DNA of 64,000 nucleotides from Chitinophagaceae bacterium (GTDB lineage: Bacteria > Bacteroidota > Bacteroidia > Chitinophagales > Chitinophagaceae), in the NCBI GenBank assembly GCA_020403455.1, contig JADBXP010000005.1, positions 62,001 through 126,000 of the forward strand. The letters run 5' to 3'. Of this stretch, positions 35,436 to 44,800 are shown in pieces (the stretch's first letter is position 1; each line of letters begins with the position of its first letter). The translations under genes and the position numbers were made by a program. A model generated the notes under the pieces. That model was not told the DNA's origin. It made no database searches and saw only the letters and a list, made by a program, of their open reading frames with translations.

Positions 35436-37094
35436 ATGAGTTTCAAGTCATTCAAGGTTCCCTATGAGATCAGTGAACAGTACAACAAGAAGGTTGCCTA
35501 TTTTTCAATGGAGTTTGCCATTCATCAGCCCCTCAAAATTTACAGTGGTGGCCTTGGATTTTTAGCAGGTTCCCACCTCAGAAGTGCTTACGAACTTCGC
35601 CAGAACCTGATCGGAATCGGGATGCTCTGGAAATACGGATATTATGATCAGGCACGCAACCAGGATCAGACGCTGGAAGTAACTTTCATGGAAAAAATTT
35701 ACAGTTTTCTGGAAGATACCGGGATACGTTACCAGATACTGATACATGAACATCCGGTTTGGGTGAAGGCCTTCTACCTCCCTCCTACTGTATTCAACAG
35801 TGCTCCACTTTTTCTACTCAGTACTGATCTTCCGGAGAATGATTATGTATCACAAACGATTACTCACCGATTGTACGATGCGAATGTGGCTACCAAAGTT
35901 GCTCAATTCATTCTGTTGGGTGTTGGTGGTGCCAAACTAATTGATGAATTGGGCTTTCAGCCGGATGTATATCACTTAAATGAAGCACATGGTATTTCTT
36001 CCGCATTTTATCTTTTGAATAAATGGAAGAGCATCGATAAAGTGAGTGAAAAACTGGTTTTCACTACACACACACCGGAAGAAGCAGGCAATGAAAAACA
36101 CGATATCTATCTCTGCCACAAGATGAGTTATTTCTGCGGACTTAGCATTGATGAGGTAAGAAGATTGACCGGTATACAAGATGATCAGTTCAACCATTCA
36201 TTAACAGCTCTTCGTTTTGCCCGAAAGGCCAATGGTGTATCAGCTCTGCACGGTATTGTAAGTCGGGAAATGTGGAAGAACCACGAAGGTATTTGTCCGA
36301 TCACGCACATAACCAATGCACAAAACTGGCGTTACTGGGCTGACAAGCAACTGTATCGTGCAATGGAAGAAGGAAACGATGCTGTATTTGACGACAGAAA
36401 AAAATACTTGAAAAAAAGGGCATTTGAAATTGTTGCAGATCAGACCGGAAAGGTAATGGACCCCAATGTTCTCACGATTGTTTGGGCACGCCGGTTTGCA
36501 GGGTATAAAAGAGCAGACATGTTAACCTATAACATGGAATGGTTTGAAGCCCTTGTATCCAATTCCAAATATCCAGTTCAGATCATTTGGGCCGGTAAAC
36601 CTTATCCGGCTGATTATCCGGCCATATCTGAGTTCAACAAACTGGTACACCTTAGCAAAAACTATAAGAATGTTTCAGTTTTGGTAGGATATGAGCTAGG
36701 ACTTAGCAAAAGACTAAAACAGGCTGCTGATATCTGGCTTAACAATCCACGTGTACCCAGAGAGGCCTCCGGAACCAGTGGAATGACTGCTGCCATGAAT
36801 GGAGCCATCAATTTTTCAACCGATGACGGTTGGATACCTGAATTCATCAATCACGGCAACAATGGATTTGTGGTTCCCAAGGCAGATTATCAGAATATGA
36901 AAGTACATGACCAGGATGATTATGATCTGAAGCAAGTGTATGATATACTCAATCAGCAGATACTCCCTATGTACTATGAAAATTTTGATACCTGGCGTCA
37001 AATTCAGAAGAATGGAATGCGGGATGTTCGCTTCCAGTTCGACAGCAACCGGATGGCGCATGAGTATTATGAAATCATGTACAAGGAGTCATAA
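35436..37094 (+). CDS. Alpha-glucan phosphorylase homologue (GT35) lacking the PLP lysine
   Basis: This 552-residue protein belongs to the short glycogen/maltodextrin phosphorylase family, which releases glucose-1-phosphate from alpha-1,4-glucans. Visible family motifs are YSGGLGFLAGSHLRSA, HLNEAHGISSAF, FTTHTPEEAGNEKH and the phosphate-binding WARRFAGYKRAD. The C-terminal motif reads EASGTSGMTAAMNG, where active enzymes usually have GMK: the lysine that binds pyridoxal phosphate is Thr451 (codon 36786-36788). Either the protein works without PLP or it has another role. The ATG at 35436 fits family alignments; longer in-frame extensions would start at 35367. Confidence 0.85.
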   Translation: MSFKSFKVPYEISEQYNKKVAYFSMEFAIHQPLKIYSGGLGFLAGSHLRSAYELRQNLIGIGMLWKYGYYDQARNQDQTLEVTFMEKIYSFLEDTGIRYQILIHEHPVWVKAFYLPPTVFNSAPLFLLSTDLPENDYVSQTITHRLYDANVATKVAQFILLGVGGAKLIDELGFQPDVYHLNEAHGISSAFYLLNKWKSIDKVSEKLVFTTHTPEEAGNEKHDIYLCHKMSYFCGLSIDEVRRLTGIQDDQFNHSLTALRFARKANGVSALHGIVSREMWKNHEGICPITHITNAQNWRYWADKQLYRAMEEGNDAVFDDRKKYLKKRAFEIVADQTGKVMDPNVLTIVWARRFAGYKRADMLTYNMEWFEALVSNSKYPVQIIWAGKPYPADYPAISEFNKLVHLSKNYKNVSVLVGYELGLSKRLKQAADIWLNNPRVPREASGTSGMTAAMNGAINFSTDDGWIPEFINHGNNGFVVPKADYQNMKVHDQDDYDLKQVYDILNQQILPMYYENFDTWRQIQKNGMRDVRFQFDSNRMAHEYYEIMYKES

Positions 37095-37141
37095 TTAGCC
37101 GGAGTTCCCTTTTTGTCTGGCGAGATGAACCAATTAGCTCC

Positions 37142-37149
37142 TAATTTTG
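37142..37149 (+). promoter_or_regulatory. Promoter -7 element TAATTTTG of ubiX
   Basis: This exact TAnnTTTG match lies 10 bases before the ubiX ATG and predicts a very short leader. Confidence 0.62.
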
Positions 37150-37159
37150 TTGGTATTGA

Positions 37160-37720
37160 ATGGGAAAGAAAATTGCCGTTGCTATCACAGGAGCCAGTGG
37201 TTCCATTTACGCTAAGCTACTTTTGGATCAACTATCTTCGCTGTCCTCACAGCTCTCAGAGGTTTCCATTGTCATGAGTGATAATGCACGAGCTATCTGG
37301 AAGGCAGAACTGGGTCCGGAAGCTCAACAACAATACCCGTTTCGTTATTTCGAAAAAACAGACTTTTCAGCACCCTTTGCTTCCGGTTCTGCCCGCTATG
37401 ACGCATTAATTGTCATTCCCTGCAGCATGGGAACATTGGGCAGAATTGCAGCAGGAACCAGTGATGATCTGGTTACAAGGGCCGCTGATGTAATGCTGAA
37501 AGAAAGAAGAAAATTAATCCTTGTTGTGCGTGAGACCCCGTATCACCTAATTCATATCAAGAATATGGAAACGGTTACGCTCGCAGGAGGCATTGTTTGT
37601 CCGGCAACCCCTTCGTTCTATAGTCGTCCTACAACGATTGAGGAAGCAGCCAAAACTGTTGTTGACAGAGTTCTGGATTTGGCAGGCCTAGATATCAAAA
37701 CATATCGTTGGGGTCAATAA
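37160..37720 (+). CDS. ubiX: Flavin prenyltransferase UbiX
   Basis: This 186-residue enzyme joins dimethylallyl phosphate to FMN to make the prenylated flavin used by UbiD-type decarboxylases. The FMN-binding start IAVAITGASGSIYAKLLLD, the central VIPCSMGTLGRIAAGTSDDLVTRAADV and RRKLILVVRETPYHLIHIKNM are strongly conserved. No ubiD gene is in this window. It converges with clpC at a 12-base gap. Confidence 0.94.
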   Translation: MGKKIAVAITGASGSIYAKLLLDQLSSLSSQLSEVSIVMSDNARAIWKAELGPEAQQQYPFRYFEKTDFSAPFASGSARYDALIVIPCSMGTLGRIAAGTSDDLVTRAADVMLKERRKLILVVRETPYHLIHIKNMETVTLAGGIVCPATPSFYSRPTTIEEAAKTVVDRVLDLAGLDIKTYRWGQ

Positions 37721-37732
37721 TTGACGCCTGGA

Positions 37733-40288
37733 TCATGATTCCTTCACCTGAGGTGTATCTTCTTCCTTTTTACGTTCTCCGAAAGAAAAAGTAATTTTTG
37801 TTTCCTCAGCATCTACATCTGCAATCAAAACATCTCCTTCCTTGATATTCATGTTTAAAATTTCCTCTGCCAGTGGATCTTCCAGGTATTTCTGAATGGC
37901 TCTGTGCAATGGTCGGGCACCGAACTGAACATCATAACCTTTATTGGCAATGAAGGTTTTAGCTTTTTCAGATAATTCTAGACTGAAGCCAATAGAATGA
38001 AGTCGCTTGTCCACACCTTTCATGAGAATGTCGATGATTCTGAAGATATGATCTTTTGTGAGAGAATTGAATACAACCACATCATCAATCCTATTCAGAA
38101 ATTCGGGGGAGAATGTTCTTTTTAATGCTTTTTCGATTACAGCTTTATTGTTTTCTTCTGCATTTTGAATCCGGGTTGCTGTGGCAAAACCTACACCATC
38201 TCCAAATTCTTTCAACTGACGAACACCAATATTAGAGGTCATGATGATCAGTGTGTTCTTGAAATCAATTTTTCTGCCAAGTCCGTCCGTAAGTTGTCCG
38301 TCATCCAATACTTGAAGAAGTATATTGTAGATATCGGGGTGTGCTTTCTCGATTTCATCCAGCAAGATGACACAATAAGGCTTTCTTCTAACCTTCTCAG
38401 TCAATTGTCCGCCTTCTTCATAACCAACGTATCCGGGAGGAGCACCAATCAAACGGCTCACGGTGAATTTTTCCATGTATTCACTCATATCGATGCGAAT
38501 CAGTGCATCATCTGAATCAAAAAGAAGTCTGGCGAGTGAACGAGCTAATTCAGTTTTACCAACACCGGTTGGACCCAGGAATATGAAAGTACCAATAGGT
38601 TTCTTGGGATCTTTCAATCCTACCCTGTTGCGCTGAATGGCTTTGACAACTTTTTGTATTGCCTCATCCTGGCCGATAACCAACTGCTGCATGTCTTCAC
38701 CCATCCGGCGAAGTTTCTCCGTCTCTGCTTGCACCATGCGTTTTACCGGTATTCCTGTCATCATGCTCACCACTTCCGCGATATTTTCTTCGGAGATGGG
38801 ATAACGACTGTTCTTACTCTCTTCTTCCCATTTAGTTTTGGCGCGCTCTAATTCTTCACCAAGTTTTTTCTCGGTATCACGAAGGGCAGCAGCTTCTTCA
38901 AAACGCTGGCTTTTGACCACCTTATTTTTTTCGAGTTTGATATCCTCGATCTGTTTTTCCAACTCAACAATATCTTTTGGAACATGTATGTTCTTCAAAT
39001 GGACCCTTGCCCCTACTTCATCCAGCACATCAATGGCCTTATCGGGCAAAAGTCTGTCTGTCATATAACGATCGCTCAATTTCACGCATGCAACAATAGC
39101 GTCTTCAGAATATATTACATTGTGAAACTCCTCGTAACGGCTTTTAATATTATTCAGTATCTGAATGGTTTCATCAACAGATGGTGGCTCAATTAAGACT
39201 TTCTGAAAGCGCCGATCGAGTGCTCCATCTTTTTCAATGTACATGCGGTATTCATCCAATGTAGAAGCACCAATGCATTGGAGCTCTCCTCGAGCCAAAG
39301 ATGGTTTGAAAATATTGGAAGCATCCAATGAGCCACTTGCACCACCCGCACCAACAATGGTATGGATTTCATCAATGAAGAGAATTACATCGCGGTTCTT
39401 CTCTAATTCATTCATGATGGCTTTCATTCTTTCCTCAAATTGACCACGGTATTTTGTACCTGCTACCAAGGCAGCCAGATCTAGTGATATAACCCGCTTA
39501 TCAAAGAGAACACGGCTTACTTTGCGTTGCACGATGCGGAGTGCTAGACCTTCTACAATAGCTGTTTTACCTACGCCCGGTTCGCCGATGAGAATGGGAT
39601 TGTTCTTCTTGCGACGGCTTAAAATTTGGCTAACCCGCTCAATTTCCTGCTCCCGGCCAATGATGGGATCTAATGAACCGGTCTCTGCTAGTTTGGTAAT
39701 ATCACGACCGAAATTATCAAGTACCGGTGTCTTACTTTTTACATTCGAAGCAGTCTTTCCTTTTGCTGCTTGTCCCCCGCTACCTCTTCTTTCTTCATCA
39801 AATTCATCATCATTTTCATCCCCGAATTCGTTACGGGGTGAAGGATTCGAAGTACCTACCATTCCGAGGTCAGTGCGGAATAAATCATAATCAACATCAA
39901 ATTGGTTGAGAATTTGGGTTGCTACATTTTCTTTATTCTTGAGAATACTCAACAAGAGATGTTCTGTCTCTACTGTCTGGCTTTTTTGAGATTTTGCTTC
40001 CAGAACTGTAACCCGAATTACTTTTTCCGCCTGCTTTGTTAATGGAAGGTTGTTGATGTTCCCGAAATTTTTTCCTGATTTATCTTTGACCGCTAGTTCA
40101 ACTTCTTTGCGCAATTCAGCTATGTTGACATTCATGTGTTTTAAAACCTTGATGGCAGTATTCTCACCCTCCCGGATCAAACCCAGTAACAAATGTTCGG
40201 TTCCAATGAAATCATTCCCCAACCGCAATGCTTCCTCTCTACTATAAGCAATGATTTCCTTTACTTGTGAAGAAAAATTATTATCCAT
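37733..40288 (-). CDS. clpC: ATP-dependent Clp protease ATPase subunit ClpC
   Basis: This 851-residue unfoldase has two N-terminal Clp repeats (about 1-150, with [16 protein letters not shown]), AAA+ domain 1 (Walker A GEPGVGKT), a UVR-type coiled middle region ([18 protein letters not shown]), and AAA+ domain 2 ([39 protein letters not shown]). The UVR segment marks it as ClpC and not ClpA or ClpB. It should deliver proteins to ClpP. The ATG at 40288 begins at the Clp_N domain; an extension to 40354 has no support. No exact TAnnTTTG is seen upstream. Confidence 0.94.
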   Translation of the reverse strand: MDNNFSSQVKEIIAYSREEALRLGNDFIGTEHLLLGLIREGENTAIKVLKHMNVNIAELRKEVELAVKDKSGKNFGNINNLPLTKQAEKVIRVTVLEAKSQKSQTVETEHLLLSILKNKENVATQILNQFDVDYDLFRTDLGMVGTSNPSPRNEFGDENDDEFDEERRGSGGQAAKGKTASNVKSKTPVLDNFGRDITKLAETGSLDPIIGREQEIERVSQILSRRKKNNPILIGEPGVGKTAIVEGLALRIVQRKVSRVLFDKRVISLDLAALVAGTKYRGQFEERMKAIMNELEKNRDVILFIDEIHTIVGAGGASGSLDASNIFKPSLARGELQCIGASTLDEYRMYIEKDGALDRRFQKVLIEPPSVDETIQILNNIKSRYEEFHNVIYSEDAIVACVKLSDRYMTDRLLPDKAIDVLDEVGARVHLKNIHVPKDIVELEKQIEDIKLEKNKVVKSQRFEEAAALRDTEKKLGEELERAKTKWEEESKNSRYPISEENIAEVVSMMTGIPVKRMVQAETEKLRRMGEDMQQLVIGQDEAIQKVVKAIQRNRVGLKDPKKPIGTFIFLGPTGVGKTELARSLARLLFDSDDALIRIDMSEYMEKFTVSRLIGAPPGYVGYEEGGQLTEKVRRKPYCVILLDEIEKAHPDIYNILLQVLDDGQLTDGLGRKIDFKNTLIIMTSNIGVRQLKEFGDGVGFATATRIQNAEENNKAVIEKALKRTFSPEFLNRIDDVVVFNSLTKDHIFRIIDILMKGVDKRLHSIGFSLELSEKAKTFIANKGYDVQFGARPLHRAIQKYLEDPLAEEILNMNIKEGDVLIADVDAEETKITFSFGERKKEEDTPQVKES

Positions 40289-40381
40289 ATGAAATTTTGG
40301 ATTTATACAATGATAACGAATATTTTTGAGTGAAGTTGTCTGACACTTATGCACAAAATGTTAATCTAAATTCACCCGTTT

Positions 40382-40774
40382 ATGCAAGTCAAAATTGATA
40401 CCAAAGAAAAATTCAGTGTGGTTACCCCCCTCGAACCTGAAATGACTGACAATTTAGCAGCAGATTGGTATGTTTTCTGTACAGGGTGTCTGAGCCAGTC
40501 TACTCCACATATCGTGCTGAATATGAGTGAGGTGAGCCATATTACTCCGCAAGGGGTATCCCTATTGGTGAATTTGCAACAGCAATTTTACGAATCAGGT
40601 TCTTCTTTTGTGATTTGTTGCTTACAGGAACAGGTAGAATCTCTGTTAGAGCAGGCAGAAGTATTGGAGCAACTCAATGTTACCCCTACGGAATCGGAGG
40701 CCTGGGATATTGTTCAAATGGAGGAAATTGAGCGGGAATTGTTGGATGATGATCATCCGGAAACACATGTCTAA
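40382..40774 (+). CDS. STAS-domain protein (anti-anti-sigma-like, degenerate phosphosite)
   Basis: This 130-residue protein has a STAS-like pattern: IVLNMSEVSHITPQGVSLLVNL in the middle and a helix QVESLLEQAEVLEQLNV. In SpoIIAA-type proteins the phosphorylated Ser lies in a DSSG motif; here the same place reads TPQG, so phosphorylation by an anti-sigma kinase at that site is unlikely. The C-terminus is strongly acidic (EEIERELLDDDHPE). It may be a structural or lipid-transport-type STAS protein. It lies 20 bases before a J-domain gene and is probably in the same transcript. Confidence 0.72.
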   Translation: MQVKIDTKEKFSVVTPLEPEMTDNLAADWYVFCTGCLSQSTPHIVLNMSEVSHITPQGVSLLVNLQQQFYESGSSFVICCLQEQVESLLEQAEVLEQLNVTPTESEAWDIVQMEEIERELLDDDHPETHV

Positions 40775-40794
40775 ACAACCCGGCCTTCATCCTA

Positions 40795-41427
40795 TTGAAA
40801 AAAGACCATTATACAACTCTCGGCATTAGCATCTATGCCAGTTCAGATGAGGTTCGTCGTGCCTTTCGGCGGCTGGCACAAATTCATCACCCCGATAAAT
40901 TGGGTGCAGAAGGTTCCGACAACAACCGATTCAGCGAAATCTTAACAGCTTACCAGGTTCTGTCACACCCCGCCAGCAGAAAAAAATACAACAGGCAGGT
41001 TTTCGGAGATCTATTCAAACACGAAAGACCGGATGCGGAGGAGCTGTTGTCAAAAACCAAGAATTTCCGCGATCAGGTCATGCAAACAGATCCATTTCGC
41101 TATGATGAAGATGCCCTATCCTTTCATTTCTATCAGTTACTTCAATTGGCTGCTGAACTGAGAAAGTCCGGCGAGTTGAGTGCTCATCAAAGCTGTCTAG
41201 TAGCTGAATGGCTGGTCCCTGGATTGCAGCGCCTGCCTACGAATAAGGTCAAGGATTCCGGTATGAAATTGGTTGAGTTGGCTTCTGATAATCCACTACT
41301 TGAGCGAAAAATTAGGCACCTGGTGAAATGGCTGCCACTTTGGAGTAACCGAAAGTTGCCGGTAGCCGCTGCGGTTCTGGTTACTATCTTATTGGTTGTA
41401 ATCCTGTTTTTTTGGCTGCCTGCCTGA
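40795..41427 (+). CDS. J-domain protein with C-terminal membrane anchor
   Basis: This 210-residue protein has an N-terminal J domain (about 1-67) with the HPD motif in QIHHPDKLG, which stimulates a DnaK/Hsp70 partner. There is no Gly/Phe-rich or zinc-finger region, so it is a type C co-chaperone. A helical middle follows, then a single hydrophobic helix (AAAVLVTILLVVILFFWLPA) at the extreme C-terminus, suggesting tail anchoring. No in-frame ATG exists between the upstream TGA (40750) and the J domain, so the start appears to be TTG at 40795. Confidence 0.82.
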   Translation: MKKDHYTTLGISIYASSDEVRRAFRRLAQIHHPDKLGAEGSDNNRFSEILTAYQVLSHPASRKKYNRQVFGDLFKHERPDAEELLSKTKNFRDQVMQTDPFRYDEDALSFHFYQLLQLAAELRKSGELSAHQSCLVAEWLVPGLQRLPTNKVKDSGMKLVELASDNPLLERKIRHLVKWLPLWSNRKLPVAAAVLVTILLVVILFFWLPA

Positions 41428-41480
41428 GTTTTGCAGAACATTTTCTGTAAATCTTTCCAGAAAATCTAGCTTCCTTCGTG

Positions 41481-41488
41481 TAGATTTG
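41481..41488 (+). promoter_or_regulatory. Promoter -7 element TAGATTTG of dnaG
   Basis: This exact TAnnTTTG match lies 18 bases before the dnaG ATG, so dnaG can be transcribed apart from the STAS and J-domain genes. Confidence 0.6.
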
Positions 41489-41506
41489 TAACCCTTCCTT
41501 TTTACC

Positions 41507-43444
41507 ATGATTTCCCCTCAAACCATACAACAAATAACCAGTCGTACCGATATCATCGATGTGATAGGTGAATTTGTTAAGCTAAAGAAACGTGGTACCA
41601 ATTACATGGGATTGTGCCCATTTCACAACGAGAAGTCACCTTCCTTTACAGTATCGCCCGGAAAGGAAATTTACAAATGTTTTGGTTGTGGAAAAAGTGG
41701 CAATGCCATTGGGTTTTTGATGGAACATGAAAAAATGGGATATCCTGAAGCCCTTAGGTGGTTGGCCAACAGATATAACATCACGATTGAAGAAACAGCG
41801 GTTAGTCCGGAGCAACAACAACGGCAACTTACTTCCGATAGTCTATTTGCCATCAACCAGTTCGCACAGCAATTCTACACCCGTCAACTTCGGGATACTG
41901 AAGATGGCAAGCACATTGCAATGGCCTATCTGGAGGAAAGGGGGTTCCGATCCCACATCATAGATAAATTTCTGATTGGCTTCCACCCTGATCAAAGAGA
42001 TATTTTATCAAAAGAGTTGGTACAAAATCAATTCAATCCTGAATTACTGGTGAAGACCGGACTGGTAGTACAGCGGGGAGATCATTTGGTTGATAATTAC
42101 CGGGGACGCATCATCTTCCCCATTCATGGCATCACAGGGAAAATTATTGGCTTCGGGGCACGTATCATGGGCAAACAGCAGCCGGGTAGTCCCAAATACA
42201 TCAATACACCGGAGAATGAAATTTATAACAAGAGTAAGATTCTTTACGGCCTCTATTTTGCCAAAACAGCCATTGACAAGGCAGACGAGTGTTTGTTGGT
42301 GGAAGGATATACCGATGTTATTAGTTTGCACCAGGCAGGTATCGAAAATGTCGTGGCCAGCGGCGGTACCTCTCTCACAGTAGACCAACTTAGATTGATT
42401 CGGAAATATACCAAACACCTTACCATTGTTTATGATGGGGATGCAGCCGGTATCAAAGCAGCTTTGCGGGGACTAGATCTTGCTTTGGAGGAAGGTTTGC
42501 AGGTTCAGTTGGTTTTAATCCCGGATGGCGAAGACCCCGATAGCTATGTTACCAAATATGGTACGAATGCATTGAAGACATTAATAGAATCGAAGAAAAA
42601 AGATTTTATTCTATTCCAGTTAGAAGTCATGCTGCAGGAAGCGGGCAATGACCTTAATCGAAAAAGTACAGCAGTTAATCAGGTGGCAGAAACCATCAGT
42701 AAACTGAATAAGCTGGAGGACTTTACCCGGCAGCAGGATTATATCCGCCAATGTGCCACTTTGCTGAAGATAGATGAAGTGGGTCTTACTTCGCTGGTAA
42801 ATAAATACAAGCGGGAAAGGGTAACGAAGGAAGAAAGAAAAACTTCAGTCAATGATCAGGGAGATTGGGTAGAAACCGGGCAGCAACCTCCTCCTGGATT
42901 AACGGATGAAGGAACCTTGGATTTATTGGGACAAGATGAATTGCCTGAAAAAAACATTATTCGCGTTTTGCTTTTATTTGGTTTACAGGAATGGGAAAAT
43001 GGAATAACGGTAGCACAATTTATTACCCAGGAAATCAGCGAATTTCAATTAGATATCCCACTGATGAATCAATTTTACTTGGAATACCAGCGCTGGTATG
43101 ACCAGGGATGGGAACCAGGACTGCAAAATTTTTTAAACCACGAAAACGAGGAAATCAGAAAAAATACACTTGATATTTGTGCCTTCCCGTATGAATTGAG
43201 TCAGCGATGGAATGAATATCTCGATTCGCGCAACAATGTACTAAAAGACAATAGTAGGCAAGATGTTTTGCACAGTGTGCATTACTTCAAACTCCGTAAG
43301 ATCAAAAAGATGATGGAAGAAAATCAACGTGATCTGGAAAATGCTACCCCCGATACCATCCGACAGTTCCTGGAAATTCACCGTCACCTGAAGCAACTGG
43401 AAATAGAACTGACCAAAACGATGGGGGCTGTAATTGTGAAATAA
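41507..43444 (+). CDS. dnaG: DNA primase
   Basis: This 645-residue enzyme makes RNA primers for replication. It has the N-terminal zinc finger with Cys37, His40, Cys58 and Cys61 (LCPFH, KCFGC), a catalytic core with the TOPRIM motifs CLLVEGYTDVISLHQAGIEN and YDGDAAGIKAA, and a C-terminal helical region for the replicative helicase. The length is typical for Bacteroidota. The stop is 1 base from the end of the convergent CYTH gene. Confidence 0.96.
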   Translation: MISPQTIQQITSRTDIIDVIGEFVKLKKRGTNYMGLCPFHNEKSPSFTVSPGKEIYKCFGCGKSGNAIGFLMEHEKMGYPEALRWLANRYNITIEETAVSPEQQQRQLTSDSLFAINQFAQQFYTRQLRDTEDGKHIAMAYLEERGFRSHIIDKFLIGFHPDQRDILSKELVQNQFNPELLVKTGLVVQRGDHLVDNYRGRIIFPIHGITGKIIGFGARIMGKQQPGSPKYINTPENEIYNKSKILYGLYFAKTAIDKADECLLVEGYTDVISLHQAGIENVVASGGTSLTVDQLRLIRKYTKHLTIVYDGDAAGIKAALRGLDLALEEGLQVQLVLIPDGEDPDSYVTKYGTNALKTLIESKKKDFILFQLEVMLQEAGNDLNRKSTAVNQVAETISKLNKLEDFTRQQDYIRQCATLLKIDEVGLTSLVNKYKRERVTKEERKTSVNDQGDWVETGQQPPPGLTDEGTLDLLGQDELPEKNIIRVLLLFGLQEWENGITVAQFITQEISEFQLDIPLMNQFYLEYQRWYDQGWEPGLQNFLNHENEEIRKNTLDICAFPYELSQRWNEYLDSRNNVLKDNSRQDVLHSVHYFKLRKIKKMMEENQRDLENATPDTIRQFLEIHRHLKQLEIELTKTMGAVIVK

Positions 43445-43445
43445 T

Positions 43446-43979
43446 TTATTTGTTTCCCGAAGCTTGCTCGAGTAGCATGTCAGAATAACTAACAGCTACC
43501 AAATCTTCTTCCTTTATACCCAGCGCACGCATATATTCCCTGCAATCATTCTGCATTTGAGTTTCTTCCAAATGTGGATGGTGCAGATTACTTACCTCGA
43601 TTTCGACAAAATGACCAAGTCCGGGTACTTCATCTATGTGAAACTTGGTATGGTGCAAATAAAAAATTTTTCTGTTTTTCCTGACGATTACCTTCACACC
43701 CAATGCCTGCGTTAGTAATGTTTGGAGGGAGGAACTGTCTTGTACCGGATGGAGGATAAATTCTGAGGCCTTAGGTCCTTCCTGATTGGTTCTGCGGTAA
43801 AAAATAAGGTTATTTTCTATTGGACCTCTTCTGAGTTTAAGTCTACCCTCAGGTACATGAAAATAAATATCCTCTTGAGTATCTTGTCCCGCAAAACGGG
43901 CGCCTGCTTGTAATAAATAGTGTTCGGCTTGTTCAGGATTTGAACAATAAGCTTTTATTTCAATGTTGAGAAAAGACAT
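43446..43979 (-). CDS. CYTH-domain protein (class IV adenylate cyclase/thiamine triphosphatase-like)
   Basis: This 177-residue protein starts with NIEIKAYC, a variant of the ExExK signature of triphosphate-tunnel enzymes, and continues with RLKLRRGP, LIFYRRTN and HIDEVPGLGHFVEIEV, the basic and acidic strands that hold triphosphate and metal. Members act as adenylate cyclases or tripolyphosphatases; sequence alone does not decide. Its start overlaps the stop of the YdeI-type gene by 1 base (TAATG), so the two are coupled. Confidence 0.85.
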   Translation of the reverse strand: MSFLNIEIKAYCSNPEQAEHYLLQAGARFAGQDTQEDIYFHVPEGRLKLRRGPIENNLIFYRRTNQEGPKASEFILHPVQDSSSLQTLLTQALGVKVIVRKNRKIFYLHHTKFHIDEVPGLGHFVEIEVSNLHHPHLEETQMQNDCREYMRALGIKEEDLVAVSYSDMLLEQASGNK

Positions 43980-44638
43980 TATTTCTCAGCAGGATTCAGT
44001 TTTCCTGCCAGCAAGCGTTCCAGGGCTGTATTGATGCGAATGCGACGGGTTTCATCTTTTTTAGCAGATGAAATCCAACTCACATATTCCTTTTGATTCA
44101 CAACAGGTAATGAAGTAAAAAACTCCTGGGCTTCCTTGTGCTTGGTGAATAATCTTTCAAGTTCAATCGGCATTACAACCAAGCTCTTGTTGAAAGACAA
44201 TGAATCTGAAACCCTGGTCTCTGCAAACGCCCGCTCCTGATTAGGTACCTGGGAACTTTTCACAAATCGAACTGCGGTCCAAACATGATCAAGAATTACA
44301 TGTCTAACGGAAGTATAGTCTTTTCTATGTAGCGCATCCCAGCTGCTTTCACGGTTGAGATCACTTACAATTTTGCTGGCTGTTTTTGGGTAGGCAATCC
44401 ACAGTTTGGTCTCTTCATGTAGAGCTGGAAATACTTCCTGAAGTATGTTATTTAACTGATGCTGACTCAGGGCAAATAAAAGAGCAAAATCTACCTTCCG
44501 TGCTTTCAGCAGCGGAGTCACATTCTTCGCATAATTTAGTTTAGTGAATTGCTTTTCTATTGAAGATGGAAGTCCCTGAATCAAGATGTTCTTTTCATCT
44601 TTCAGCTGTAATTTGTCAAAGACGGGCTGATTTTGCAT
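43979..44638 (-). CDS. YdeI/OmpD-associated family protein
   Basis: This 219-residue cytosolic protein has an N-terminal helical half of DUF3052-like character (KVDFALLFALSQHQLNNILQ, KLWIAYPKTASK) and a C-terminal YdeI-type half. The latter carries the family pattern FFTSLPVVNQKEYVSWISSA, followed by KKDETRRIRI. The family is sometimes linked to bacteriocin or acid protection, without a defined mechanism. It is first in a two-gene operon with the CYTH gene. Confidence 0.8.
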   Translation of the reverse strand: MQNQPVFDKLQLKDEKNILIQGLPSSIEKQFTKLNYAKNVTPLLKARKVDFALLFALSQHQLNNILQEVFPALHEETKLWIAYPKTASKIVSDLNRESSWDALHRKDYTSVRHVILDHVWTAVRFVKSSQVPNQERAFAETRVSDSLSFNKSLVVMPIELERLFTKHKEAQEFFTSLPVVNQKEYVSWISSAKKDETRRIRINTALERLLAGKLNPAEK

Positions 44639-44800
44639 AATAAATTGAGTTACGTAGCAAGAAAAGAGGAAGGCAAATTTAAAAAATTGTTAGCTCATTT
44701 AGGAGCTTTCATCTAAAAAACCGAAAATAATTAAGTGAACAAACGTTAGCTTTTCAAGGGAATTGCTGGATTTATGTGAAACGGAAATCTGAGAACCACT

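Noticed and set aside
44640..44800. Possible tRNA or small RNA gene in the gap downstream of plsY
   Set aside because: There is only a weak AGCTC/GAGCT stem, without T-loop, anticodon arm or terminator features.
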